Assembly (NCBI RefSeq): GCF_000687475.1
Contig: NC_057316.1
Location: forward strand, 310,001 to 374,000
Reading direction: 5' to 3'
From: Ustilaginoidea virens
Taxonomy: Eukaryota > Ascomycota > Sordariomycetes > Hypocreales > Clavicipitaceae
DNA: 64,000 nucleotides
The notes below the pieces were generated by a model that worked only from the letters and a program-made list of their open reading frames with translations, was not told where the DNA came from and searched no databases. The translations under genes and the position numbers were made by a program. This document shows, one piece after another, positions 34,701-45,709 of the stretch (its first letter is position 1; each line of letters opens with the position of its first letter).

Positions 34701-35251
34701 CTGCATAATCTATCATGACTAGTTCTACACAACCCAGAGGAAGGCATGTGTTGCTTCGTGGAATCAAATCGTTCCATCCTCGATATCTCGGCAGTAGCGG
34801 GCTGCGGGACACTGATCAACTTACCGGACGCAGTACTAAGGGTCCAGACCCTTGTCCGTTATTGCGTGCGCTTTTCCTATGGCCACGTTACGCCAACAGC
34901 GGGTTGTGCAGCGTAGAGATTCTGCCAGACATTGTCATCGGCAGCGCAGTCGTTGCAGTGTGATCCGACACGACTCAAGACTGCGCTCCGCATCCACAGT
35001 GCCAATCAAGTCTGCACACAGACAGCGATAGGGGAAACCATGCGAAAAGGCTTTACAGTTTACACCCGGCACCATGGCCGAGGCCGGTGACATAAAGTAT
35101 TGCTGCTTGACGGTCCCCAGTCAGAGACTCTGTCATTGCCAGAACAACAGATTTCAATCTGCGGATAACCCAACTTGCCATGGCGCATAGCATTCATGGT
35201 ACTTTTTCCACGACCGTCATTCCAGCTCTTCCAACTGGCGCACCGTGGTAC
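31793..35251. other. 3.5 kb gene-poor spacer with one weak spliced candidate
   Basis: Apart from the low-confidence model at 33987-34482 nothing could be supported. A frame at 34502-34708 reads as plausible protein (for example NEKIECPLRKIRRIASACEA) but has no partner exon in phase. Composition is more balanced than in the coding blocks, so this could be decayed coding or mobile DNA. Confidence 0.4.
33987..34482 (+). pseudogene. Possible small spliced gene or gene relic, family unknown
   Basis: Exons 33987-34344 and 34400-34482 join in frame across a 55 nt GT-AG intron (donor GTAAGA, acceptor CCGCAG) to give 146 residues. The last 65 or so read as ordinary soluble protein (for example PLYDPVIEAFNDALDRLHLG) and end in a stop. 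The N-terminal part is less protein-like, and the true start may lie elsewhere. I do not recognise the family. The paired canonical splice sites are the main evidence; chance is not excluded. Confidence 0.28.
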
Positions 35252-36199
35252 CTAAAGATGCAGATCGCCATCCAAAGCCATCTTAACGAGAGGAGAATCT
35301 GGCAGCTTCTTCTCAAACCGCAGATGATCAATGTCTCTTTCGTTCTCGACGTAGACTCGAGCCGACTTCAAATCCTTCCTGTCCAAAATACGTTCGTACA
35401 CTTGGGCAAACCTGGATGCCTTGACGAGCTTGTTCTTGACGGCAACATCGTCCACCGCCACCTGCAGAGCGAGATATACCTCGTTGAAGCGCACGTTGGT
35501 CCTCATGCACTCGTAGGCGCCTACTCCGGCAAAAGCAAACAGGGCCCCCTGCGCAATGGACACAGCGCCCCCTATGCCGAGATCGCCAAGACCACCAGTG
35601 ATGATTGTCCATGTCGAGTTGGGCTTGCCTTGTTCGATCAAGTACTGGAACGTGGCGTTATAGGCGTCTAATGAAACGACAAGTGTCCTTGTCAGGTACC
35701 CCAGTCCTTTTAAGGAACAACGAAGGAGAAGATGGTGATGATGATGATGATGACAGATGACTGACGAAAAAGCAGATACATTGATGCATGTCTCAAACGT
35801 ACAAATGTTGGCCTCACAGCTAAGCCTCATGACTTGATGAAAGGTCTCGATGTCCATGGTGGAAACCTTTTCACAGTTCAACGTGCCGACTATAGCATCT
35901 CGCGTAAGCCCACAAGCCATCGCTGCGGTCACTCGACACTCACCAGCAGCATAAACGTGTTGGAAGTCGGGTAGCCTGCCCGTCTTGACTTGCTCAAGGA
36001 CTCGCTTGAGACCATCTGCCTGCGTCACGTCGGCTTGAACAAAGGTGATACCGTCCCGCGAGCCGACGTGGCGGACAATCTTGTCTTGGGCAGCTGCGTT
36101 GCGCACCACTGCCATTACATTTCGGCCGGTGTTTCGGGCGGCCAGAATGGTAGATATGCCAATGTTGCCCGAAGCTCCGACCACCAAGACCGTCTCCAT
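35252..36199 (-). CDS. Short-chain dehydrogenase-like protein lacking the YxxxK motif
   Basis: Three exons on the minus strand: 36199-35944, 35889-35803 and 35667-35252, giving 252 residues. The N-terminus has a Rossmann nucleotide motif (VLVVGASGNIG). The TWTIITGG strand and TNVRFNEVYLA near the end place it with fungal atypical SDRs. The catalytic YxxxK pair of classical SDRs is absent: the segment after the ITGG strand reads LGDLGIGGAVSIAQGALF. It may therefore bind NAD(P) without classical dehydrogenase chemistry. Intron 2 (135 nt) keeps an open frame and encodes a His run from a CAT repeat, so a predictor could wrongly read through it; splicing there restores the family sequence. Met36199 fits the motif better than the in-frame upstream Met. 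Confidence 0.78.
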   Translation of the reverse strand: METVLVVGASGNIGISTILAARNTGRNVMAVVRNAAAQDKIVRHVGSRDGITFVQADVTQADGLKRVLEQVKTGRLPDFQHVYAAGECRVTAAMACGLTRDAIVGTLNCEKVSTMDIETFHQVMRLSCEANICTFETCINVSAFSSVICHHHHHHHLLLRCSLKGLGYLTRTLVVSLDAYNATFQYLIEQGKPNSTWTIITGGLGDLGIGGAVSIAQGALFAFAGVGAYECMRTNVRFNEVYLALQVAVDDVAVKNKLVKASRFAQVYERILDRKDLKSARVYVENERDIDHLRFEKKLPDSPLVKMALDGDLHL

Positions 36200-39100
36200 T
36201 ATTCTGGCACGAGTTTGACAACAAGCTGGCGGTGGCACAAAGTAAAGGTCGTGGTATCAAAGACGGGTGAAATGGTCTTTGCAACCGCAAGAGTGCTCGT
36301 TCCTTGCTTTAAAAAAAACAACCAATGCCTTCCAACATCAAGTATAGCCATTTTCCTCCGTCTTTTTAATACGCTTCGCGGCAGTTGCCACGCATGCTGT
36401 CTACCACGACTGACAAAAAAAGAAAAAAAAACTATGTTGATATCCACTCACGAGGAGGTTGGATCCCAGGAAAGCAAACCATCTTTCCCAAGTAAAGCAA
36501 GCTGACTCGTAGTTGCGACTGCCGCGCATCCAAAACCGGCGCCACTATTGAGGAGTCAATTTCATCATTTTAGGGGGGCTCCAGCAGGTGATGCCTGAAT
36601 TGTCCAAGCTGGGGGGAACGCAACGACTTGTCCAGGCAGGTTTAAACTCGCCAGAACGTAGTTGATGTGGGCTTGCCAAGTTCAACATGAAGACCGTGTG
36701 ATGCGCCACGACGGCGTATTGGAAGCTCTGATCAGAATCGGGGCCACGTTGGCTTCCTTCAGCAGCCACATCCCCGACCAAGGTCCGAGGCCAGATGGCA
36801 ACCGCCATTGGCTGGCTGAATGTCCCAGAGCAGCTTCAAGACGATCGGGTGGCTTGGCATGCTTTCGAGGTTATACAGCCTCGTTCTCCTGGTGGGAATC
36901 CCCAGCGTTGTGGTGGCAGCCTGGTTCCCCTCCGCTCTGCAGTTGGCGATATCGAAGATGCCGAGCTGCAAGAGTGGCGGGTGGCGTCCAATTATCTGGC
37001 GGAGGCGCTGGTGCACCAGCAAGATGCGACCCGAGGGATTGGTTCAGGACTCTGGAATCCGCGGAGTAGCTAGCATCGTGTAGAAATCGATCCCACCCGT
37101 TCAGAAAGCGGCTTGCTCCGTAAAGGGGTCAAATTAGGGCATTTGGCCACCGATGACTAAAGCGAACCGAGGTCCCGGGCCGAGCTTGATCCAGCCCTGG
37201 CGAAACTTGAGGGTTGTGCTGCATCGATGGGGGCTTCTCAAGACTAACCTTGGGAGAGAGTCTGTCCCTGGTGGTCGGTGGTCACGCCCTGAAGCGCATA
37301 TCGCTGAACGTGCATTGCTCAGAGGCCGTTTTGAAAAGAAGTCGAGATTTCAGACATGGAGGACTTGGGAAAAGTGGAGCTTCCAGGTCTGGCTGGGCGC
37401 GGCATTTGTGGCTTTGGTGGCCAATCCAGTGTCGTACGGGCGACCCACTTCTTGGCCCTTTCCCCCCACCTGGAATCCCAATCCACAAGGACTGGATGGC
37501 TTGAATCAAACCTTTCATCCATCCACCGTCCCCCGTCCCCATCCCTCAAACTCGACGTCGTTTCATCAAGCAATTCATACAGGCGCCTTGTAGCACCAAG
37601 GAGATCGACTAGCTGCATTAGAATTGCCGAAGCCCGAGCAAATCAAGTAACGCTTCGCCCCAATGACCGGCATGGTTTGCAGGAACCCCCTCAGGCTTGC
37701 ACAGCATGCATCGATGCCGAACAATTTCGCACAACACGTCAAGCTCAACCGACGAGCACTTCCGTTTTGCGTCATTCCCTCATTGTGGATTTTGGAAACA
37801 AAACGCTGAGCACGAAAATAGCCCTGCGATGGCGCGCGGGGTTCGCTTCCTTGTGGCTTGGTTATGTGACCTGTCATCGCCTCCCATGAGCTTTGCCCAG
37901 CCAATGAGGCCTCATATCCCCATGCGGGCTTGATCTTTGACCTGCCATGGGCTACGTTCAGCATCAGCATCTTTTGCGCAGACCGCCTTTCCAAGATCGA
38001 GCTCTCCCAGCTTTGCGAGCTGCAAGCTGCGAGCTTCGCAAGGGCAACTGGACTGTTTAATGGGCAGCGTTGCTCAATCACAACGAGTTTGCAGTCGAGC
38101 CATTTCAGATCAAGGCCTTGCAGAAAGCGTCGGTCGTTTGTGCAAGTCTCTGGCAAGGCGCCACCTTTCATCCGACCGAGGGCCTTGCTACCAGCAATCT
38201 ACTAGGGCGCATAGCCAGTTTCTGGCAAAGTCTAGCATTGACCTTGCCCACTGGCATGTGTTGTCACGCATTGGGCATGGAGCATTCTTGCAATGATATT
38301 TCGCTGCTGTCCAAGGGCAAGTGAAGCAGATGATGGATCCAACCCATCTCGCCTCCAGAGACTTGTATGCCTTTCGGCAGATGAATCACATCCGCATTCC
38401 TGTGTGCTCGAAAGACTGGCCTCCAATGCCTAGGGTGGGTAACTTTAAGCTCTACTGAACGAAACCTCCCTAAACTGGGCTTGATACCGATATGGGGGGG
38501 GGCTTTGCCTGGAGGCCCTGGAGAAACATAATCTTGTCTAGGCCGACGCCGAGTTGCGGGAGCCCAAATGTCTATGCGAATGTCATCAAGAAGGGAGACT
38601 TTCAGTGTGTCATGCCGTGCCGTGACTGTCGAATCATCCCATGGAGCGTCCTGGCTGGAGCCCAAAGCTTCTCGGAGCCAGTGTCCAAACAGTGTGGCGA
38701 CGTTGCTTTCTTTGCGAGATGTATGCTCCCCGATCCGGGCGTGGCAGTCTACGAGGATTACTACTGGTCGTGTCGGCAGCCGAAGGACTGTTGGAAGACG
38801 CGGCATGGCAATCATGACGGCAAGGCACGATTGGCCGAGGGGTCTGGCCACAAAGCCGCCGCCGCAGCGTCTCCGGGTCTGTGAGACGAGTTGGTCGTCG
38901 TGTTTTGTTTCCACGACGAGGATGACACGGACCAGCAACAAGCGTCCTCACCGACTTTGGCAGTCGTTGTAGGCCGTCTCTGGCCGAGGCGTCTGCTCAC
39001 ATTCTCTCACGGCACGGCACAGTAACCCACCGAGTCTCGCGAGTTCCCGGATATCAGACCATGACTATTTTCGTTGCCAATGACTTTTTCTCGGGACGGC

Positions 39101-39982
39101 ATAGAGCTTGTTTGGGAAGTTGGGGCGAGAAAGGGCGAGAAAAAGCCCGTTGCCGTGACTCGTGTGTGTCGTCGAAACCTCGAAACCTGCTTTCAACAAC
39201 AGCAAACGGCGGCAAACGGCGGTGGCGTGCTTACGTGTCGCCTTCAACCGGTCCAGCGGCAACTCCAACTCCGAATACGGATCCATTCCGGCCGCCATAG
39301 CCTCCGGCGCGGGGCGTGGCTCGGGTGAAGTTCGTGTCTGCCAGGTCACCGGGGGCACTGGGCCAGCTGGGCCCGGCCTGGGATGGCTGCGGGATCCGCC
39401 GAGTCGCCAACGAGGCCCGATACGTATCCTCTTTCTTGCTGGCCACCGCAGTCCGCAATCTGACACAACGCACGGGAGCAAAGCAGGTTGGCTGCAAGGC
39501 CCCCCTCCTGGCCGCGACTTGCACAGCGCTATCGGGGGCCGGCCCTCGACCTATCGGAGTCTAACCGCTCTTATCTCGGACAAAGCTTAAGTTCCCCTCT
39601 GTGTTGACAACATCAGACCCACAAGCTCTGCTGCCTCATCCAACCCGCCAACCGCCCCTTCTGCGTCCGAGCAACCCGAAATCGGATCGCTATCGGCGTG
39701 TTAGCCTCGTCATCGCCTTATGCAGACCAAGATGTTGAGCTATACTGGGTCCCAGTGCATCAAAGGGAGGGATGGTAGGGGGGGCAGGGCGGTCGAGGAG
39801 CCATGAACTAGCATCGATTGCCATCGGATCCTCCGTCTCACCTTCTTTTCCCTCCAGTGATGCGCATACGGCGTCGAAGAAATCCCCGTCTACATCAGCA
39901 AACCATCATCCATTCGCCCCGAGCTACAACCCCTCGACTGCTGCTGCTGCGCGACTAGACGCCAACAAAACTCCCCATCGAC
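36200..39982. other. 3.8 kb gene-poor spacer
   Basis: No frame shows a domain or a convincing splice chain; the longest is about 225 residues at 38264-38941 minus, with overlapping frames on the other strand. The last 300 bases before 39983 are C-rich and probably the promoter and leader of the DUF1338 gene. Confidence 0.45.
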
Positions 39983-41416
39983 ATGGCTCCGACCAAAACA
40001 CTCACCGCAACTGTCCAAGAGGGATACGCCGACCCGGACTCGCTCCGCACGGCCTTTACCCTCGCCATGTCGGCCATGTACAAGTCCGAGGTGCCTCTCT
40101 ACGGCACCCTGGTCAGCATAGTATCCGGCGTCAACCAGGCCACTCTCCAGTCCAACCTCGATCCAAAGGTCCTGTCCATGAGATACGGCGATGCGACCGG
40201 CGCCTCGTCCCGCATCGACATGGAGCGTCACGGCGCCATTCGCCTCGGCACGCCCCATGAACTGCGGACCATCCGCCGCATCTTCCGCATCATCGGCCTC
40301 CACCCCGTGGGATACTACGACCTCGCCCCGGCCGGTCTCCCCATGCACGCGACGTGTTTCCGCCCGACGACCAAGGAGGCGCTTCGGAAAAACCCCTTTA
40401 GGGTGTTCACGTCCGTCCTGCGCCCCGAGCTCATCAGAGACGCGGACGCAAAGTCTCTGGCCATGCAGCTCCTCTGCCGGCGAAACATCTTCACGCCCCA
40501 GCTCATTGGCCTCCTGGACAAGGCAGACGCCCAAAACGGCCGCCTCACCCTCTCCCAGGGCGACGCCTTCGTGTCCGCAGCCATGGACACCTTCAAGTGG
40601 CACGCAACAGCGGCCGCCTCGCACCAGGCCTACACGTGCCTCAAGGCAGAGCACCCCATCCTCGCCGACGTGGCGTGCTTCCGAAGCGCGCACATCAACC
40701 ACCTCACCCCGCGAACCCTGGATATCGCCGCCGCGCAGGACGCCATGGAGACGAAGGGGCTGGCCGTCAAGGAGCGCATCGAGGGTCCCCCGCCCCGGAA
40801 ATGCCCGATACTGCTGCGCCAGACCAGCTTCCTCGCCATCGAGGAGCCCATCAACTTCCGCACCACCGAAGCAGCGCAGATGGTGCAGGGCTCCCACCGC
40901 GCTCGCTTCGGGGAAATCGAGGAGCGCGGCGCGGCCGTCACGCCCGCGGGGAGGAGGCTGTACGACGCGCTGCTGAGCGAGGCCATGGACGCTGCCAAGC
41001 TCGGCGGCTCCGTCTCGGCCGACGTCCTCGACGGTCAGGTTGCCGCGGCGTTTGCCAAGTTCCCCGACGCGTGGGAGGAGATGAGGCGCCGGGACCTGGC
41101 GTACTTCTCGTACAGGGTGGGGGAGCAGCAGCGTCCGCTGTCCGGGGGGGTGTACTCGCTGGATGAGCTGTTGGCAGAGGGCGTCGTCGAGGCAGTGCCC
41201 ATCACGTACGAGGATTTCCTGCCCCTGTCTGCGGCCGGCATCTTCCAGTCCAACCTGGGCAAGAAGGCCGGGCGGGAGCTAGATGCTCAGCCCGACGTGG
41301 ATGGGTTCGAGGCAGCTTTGGGGGAAGCACTGTGCGATGCGGATGACTTGTATCGCGGTTTGAGGGACGATAGCTTGGGCGAGTGTGCCAGACAGCTTGG
41401 CGTGACAATCGTGTGA
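39983..41416 (+). CDS. DUF1338 protein, 2-oxoadipate dioxygenase/decarboxylase (HglS-like)
   Basis: Single exon, 477 residues, family PF07063. The characterised bacterial member HglS is an iron-dependent enzyme that converts 2-oxoadipate to D-2-hydroxyglutarate during lysine breakdown. Expected metal-binding residues are present: His83 within ERHGAIRLG, His240 within HINHLTPR, and a Glu in FGEIEERGAAVT at about 310-320. Nearby arginines such as Arg87 fit the substrate carboxylates. Length and order agree with the family across its full span. No cofactor partner is adjacent, as expected for a soluble single-subunit enzyme. That the fungal homologue uses the same substrate is inference. Confidence 0.88.
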   Translation: MAPTKTLTATVQEGYADPDSLRTAFTLAMSAMYKSEVPLYGTLVSIVSGVNQATLQSNLDPKVLSMRYGDATGASSRIDMERHGAIRLGTPHELRTIRRIFRIIGLHPVGYYDLAPAGLPMHATCFRPTTKEALRKNPFRVFTSVLRPELIRDADAKSLAMQLLCRRNIFTPQLIGLLDKADAQNGRLTLSQGDAFVSAAMDTFKWHATAAASHQAYTCLKAEHPILADVACFRSAHINHLTPRTLDIAAAQDAMETKGLAVKERIEGPPPRKCPILLRQTSFLAIEEPINFRTTEAAQMVQGSHRARFGEIEERGAAVTPAGRRLYDALLSEAMDAAKLGGSVSADVLDGQVAAAFAKFPDAWEEMRRRDLAYFSYRVGEQQRPLSGGVYSLDELLAEGVVEAVPITYEDFLPLSAAGIFQSNLGKKAGRELDAQPDVDGFEAALGEALCDADDLYRGLRDDSLGECARQLGVTIV

Positions 41417-41638
41417 GACGGCAGTTGCACTTTGTTGTGTGTTTGTATCCACGGCGTATATATGGTAAAGAGAGAGAGAGAGAGAGAGCATCATGGTGAT
41501 TTTGCACAGAGCACGGATTCTGCCTTATGCATGAACCATTTCTGACAAGCGACAAGCACGTGATGCGATTGTTCCAATAGCAAACGCGGCCCGTGTCCGA
41601 TCCGAGTCCCCTGAAATGAAAAGAGGCGGGCGCAGTCT

Positions 41639-41782
41639 TTATTCCCGCCCGATTTCCTGCCTCTCATCCTCCCAGTCGCCAGCTTGCTCCATTGTCTCGT
41701 TGGCCTTGAACTCGGCGTCGCCCGCCAACCCCTCGCTGTCAAACTCGTCAAAATCCACATCGCTGTAATTCTCGCCGTCATC

Positions 41783-41813
<31 letters not shown>

Positions 41814-43140
41814 GCCTGCTCCTGGCCGTCGGCTTTGCCCTGCTTCTTCTTGGCCTCCTTCTCGGCCCTCTTCCTCTCCACATTCGCCTTTTGCTCCTTC
41901 TTCCTCGCCTCCTTGTCCTGCCTCCTCCGCTCCCACCGCTGCTCCAGCTCCCTCACCTCGTCGCGGCTCTTGCGCACGTACTCGTGCCACAGGACCTTGC
42001 CGGAACACAGGCCCTCCTCCACCTTTGTCAGGCGGAGACGCATGCGCGGGCCGAGCTCCACCAGCCGGACGGCCCGGCGCTCCACCGTGTCCGGCTCGTC
42101 CCCCGGCCCGGGCTGCCTGCCGTGCGGGCGCGCCTTGGCGGAGACGACCCTCCTGGGCGCGCTCTCCACCACCTCGATCTCGGCGTCCGTGTCGGGCTCG
42201 CTGCCGCTCGTGGCGTCGGTCGCGTACCCGCCGTCGTCGCCGCCCGTCATGAAGTCGGCCACGTCCTCCAGTCGGCCGAGGTTGGGCATGCGCCCCTGCC
42301 GGCTGGACTTGGCGGCCATGAGCCGCTCGGCCGTCTTGATGCGCGTGAGGGGCCTGGACGCCGTGGTGGACTTTGTGGTGATGGCGTAGTGGCGGAAGTT
42401 GACGATGAAGGTGCCGTCGTCGTCGTCGTCGCCGTCCTGGGCGGGCTGCTCGCGGTTGAGCAGGAGCACTCGGCGGATGGTCTTGAGCGGCGTCTGCTGC
42501 GGGTTGATGGGCGGGAAGAGGGACTGGAAGACGGTGGTGGCGAGCGTCTCGAGGTGCTTGGGCACCTTGGACCGGGCGTCGGCGCCGGGCGTGGCAAAGT
42601 TGTTCATGACGAGCTGCGCGCCACCGGGTCAGCGACTTTCCCCCTCGTCCTTTGTCCCCAAAAGGGAGGCTAAGCTGGAACAGAGAGAGAGAGGGGAAGA
42701 GTGCTCACCAGCGGCGGCGTCAGGTACTCCTTGCCCCCGCCCCGGGGGTGCCTCTGCACGCGCTGGACGTCCCTGCACAGCGAGTACTTCTCCACGCGGA
42801 AGTGCATGGTCGGGCCGCGCGGCGCCGCCGCCACCCGCAGGTTCGTGTTGCCGCTCTCGGAGCGCGACAGCAGCAGCAGGTGCGTGACGCCCAGCGGCCC
42901 GCACATGACGGCGTAGTCGCGCAGCTTGTTGGCGCGCCGCTCCTTCAGCCGGCTCGCCGTGCCGGGCTCCATGACGCGGCGCACGTCGGCGGCCAGCTGG
43001 CTGACGCTGGGGCCGACCTGGCCGGCGCCGATGCGGATGACCATGCTCTTGGGGTCGCGGGCGGACGCGTGGCCGGCCGAGGCCACGTCGGGGTTGCCGG
43101 CGCCCACGTGGGTGCGCTTCTTGGTGCGTCTGCGCGCCAT
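41639..43140 (-). CDS. SSF1: Ribosome biogenesis protein SSF1 (Peter Pan, Brix domain)
   Basis: Nucleolar factor for early 60S subunit assembly. Two exons on the minus strand, 43140-42709 and 42613-41639 (intron 95 nt, GT-AG), give 468 residues. The Brix domain spans about residues 28-325: DPKSMVIRIGAGQVGPSVSQLAADVRR at its start, the RDYAVMCGPLGVTHLLLLS segment, and the exon 2 opening LVMNNF with HLETLATTVFQSLFPPI. The C-terminal tail is a Lys/Glu coiled-coil-like stretch followed by an Asp run coded by a GTC repeat near 41790. It is divergent from RRP3, whose start is 465 bases away. Confidence 0.93.
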
Positions 43141-43605
43141 GGCAGGTACGGGTTGCGGCCTGCGTTAGGGACTGGGGGGGGGGGATGGTGGCCGACGGCG
43201 GCAGTTGGAAAGGAGCGTCCGTCCAAGGCTTTGATACTTGACGATGCAAGCCGTTGATCGGGGCAGAAAGGGAAGAGAAAAAAAAAAAAAAGTAAAATAA
43301 AATGAAAGTAAGAAGGGGGTGGGGCGATAACGCTTGATCGGGTCAGATAAAGGAAAAAAAAAAAAAAAAGGAAAAAAGGAAAAAAGGAAAGAAAGAGGGT
43401 GGGGAAAGAGGGCCAGGGCGGGGCGATAACCCGCCCCTGGCGGCGTCTGGCAGCCAATCCTCGCTGCGCGATAACAGCCCCCCCGCTAAAATTTTCCAAG
43501 CAACTAGAACTTCTTGGTCATCTTCGCAAACCTTTGATCCAACATCGTCAACTCGCTTCTGCTGTCGTCCTGTCCAGGATACCACTCGGCCACTCGACAC
43601 GCAGC
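43141..43605. promoter_or_regulatory. Shared divergent promoter of SSF1 and RRP3
   Basis: The 465 bases between the two start codons have to serve both ribosome-biogenesis genes. The middle carries two A-rich tracts (about 43279-43310 and 43352-43395) bracketing GGGTGGGGCGATAACGC-type sequence; GGGGCGATAAC occurs twice (about 43321-43331 and 43420-43430). Confidence 0.65.
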
Positions 43606-43701
43606 ATGCCCGACGAAAAGAGGCGCAAAGTCGCCCCGGGCCGCCGCGCCCACGCTCGCACCAGCCCCCCGCCCCCCGCCGATGCCGCCGCCCCGTCGGA
43701 G

Positions 43702-43738
<37 letters not shown>

Positions 43739-45170
43739 CCTCCAACGACGAAGAATCGGCCACCCTCGACGCCCCCTCCGCCGAGGAGTCGTCTGCCGTG
43801 GCCCCCAAGACCTTTAAAGAACTGGTACGCGCCGCGCCGCGCCGCGCCGCATCGCACCGCACCGAGAGCCGGACCCCCGCGGAATCCCCCCCCCTTGCTC
43901 ACCACGGTCACAGGGCATCGTCGACTCGTTATGCGAGGCCTGCGAGGCCCTCCACTACCGGCACCCCACGCCCATCCAGCAACAGTCCATTCCCGTCGCC
44001 CTCGCGGGCCGCGACATCATCGGCCTCGCCGAGACGGGCTCCGGCAAGACGGCCGCGTTCGCGCTCCCCATCCTGCAGGCGCTGCTCGACAAGCCCCAGC
44101 CGCTGTTCGGCCTCGTCCTCGCGCCGACCCGCGAGCTCGCCGCCCAGATCGGCCAGTCCTTCGAGGCCCTCGGGGCGCCCATCTCGCTCCGCTGCGCCGT
44201 CATCGTCGGCGGCCTCGACATGGTCCCCCAGGCCGTCGCCCTCGGCAAGAAGCCCCACATCGTCGTCGCCACCCCCGGCCGCCTGGTCGACCACCTCGAA
44301 AAGACAAAGGGCTTCTCGCTGCGCACGCTCAAGTATCTCGTCCTGGACGAGGCCGACCGGCTGCTGGACCTTGACTTTGGCCCCGCCATCGACAAGCTCC
44401 TCAAGTTCATCCCCCGCGAGCGGAGGACCTACCTCTTCTCGGCCACCCTCAGCTCCAAGGTGGAGAGCCTCCAGCGCGCGAGCCTGCGCGACCCCGTCCG
44501 CGTCAGCATCAGCTCCAGCAAGTATCAGACCGTCTCGACCCTGCTCCAGCACCTCCTCTTCATCCCGCTCGTCCGCAAGGACACGTACCTCATCTACCTC
44601 GCCAACGAGTTCGCCGGCAAATCCATCATCGTCTTCACCCGCACCGTCTGGGAGACGCAGCGGGTGGCCATCCTGCTGCGCACCCTCGGCTTCGGCGCCA
44701 TCCCCCTCCACGGTCAGCTCTCCCAATCCTCTCGCCTGGGCGCCCTCAACAAGTTCCGCTCCGGCACCCGCGACATCCTCGTCGCCACAGACGTGGCCGC
44801 CCGTGGCCTCGACATCCCCAAGGTTGACGTCGTCCTCAACTACGATCTGCCCCAGGACTCCAAAACCTACATCCACAGAGTCGGCCGCACAGCCCGCGCG
44901 GGCAAGTCCGGCATCGCCCTCAGCTTCGTCACCCAGTACGACATAGAGATCTACCAGCGCATCGAGGCCGCTCTCGGCAAGAAGCTGGGCATTTACCCCA
45001 CCGAGAAGGAAGAGGTCATGGCCTTCCAAGCCCGCGTCGAGGAAGCCCAGCGTCACGCGAGGGTAGAGATGAAGAACCTGTCCGAAACCAAGGGGAATGG
45101 GAAGAATGGCGGCAGGGCGAAGAAGGATGGCAAGAGGAGGAGAGATGACATGGATAAGGAGGAGGGTTGA
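43606..45170 (+). CDS. RRP3: DEAD-box RNA helicase RRP3 (DDX47)
   Basis: ATP-dependent RNA helicase for 18S pre-rRNA processing in the nucleolus. Two exons, 43606-43824 and 43914-45170 (intron 89 nt), give 491 residues. Motifs in order: Q motif ([11 protein letters not shown]), Walker A (AETGSGKT), PTRELA, TPGRL, DEAD within [17 protein letters not shown] (FSATLSS), and the motif V-VI region ([25 protein letters not shown]). [12 protein letters not shown] and [25 protein letters not shown] match the Rrp3 subfamily. The N-terminal tail has seven Glu-Pro repeats coded by a GAGCCA hexamer, and the C-terminal tail is Lys/Arg-rich. Splicing joins FKEL to [10 protein letters not shown] at the family boundary. 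Confidence 0.94.
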
Positions 45171-45709
45171 TTTCCTACCCACCTACAAACCATTTGCGTC
45201 TCCTACGGGCTGGGAACGCCTCGCCGCCACTTCCGGGACGATTTACAATAACCTTTTAATCATTGCAGGATAGGTTTTTCCCCCTGCACTCGGGGGGTTT
45301 TTCCTTTCCGGATTATCTTCCCGAGGTTCTAGATAGGTTATTTAGGTTTAAATAGCCACTAGTACTAATATAATAACTTACATATTAATATTAATGCAAC
45401 CATTTGTGCTTTCCATTGCTCATAGACTTGTCGACTTTTTGTAAGAGTTGATTCTGGCCCAGCTCGCCTCGCAGCAGCCATGAGCCCGACCTTTCATCAT
45501 CCCCCTCACGCCAGGCTTCACGTTAGGAGCTGCTGATTTTGACCAAATGTTGCACGAGAGCCATATGTCATAGCGACGGCTTTTGCTATTCAACTTCCTT
45601 GAATCCATGAATGGGCCTGTGATCCTATCCCAAACGCCAGTTTAGCTCTGCTCAAATAAGACCCGCTTCCTGTAACCAAACACGCAAAAGTCAGCCGAGC
45701 TCAACAGCG
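45171..45709. other. AT-rich spacer between convergent RRP3 and HIR3
   Basis: No gene. The part at 45330-45400 is notably AT-rich (TAATATAATAACTTACATATTAATATTAATG) and likely carries 3' processing signals for one or both converging transcripts. Confidence 0.45.

Noticed and set aside
38264..38941. 225-residue minus-strand frame as a gene
   Set aside because: No recognisable motif, competing frames on the other strand of similar length, no supporting splice structure.
43929..45182. 417-residue frame antisense to RRP3
   Set aside because: No domain, composition shadow; sense frame is an intact DEAD-box helicase.
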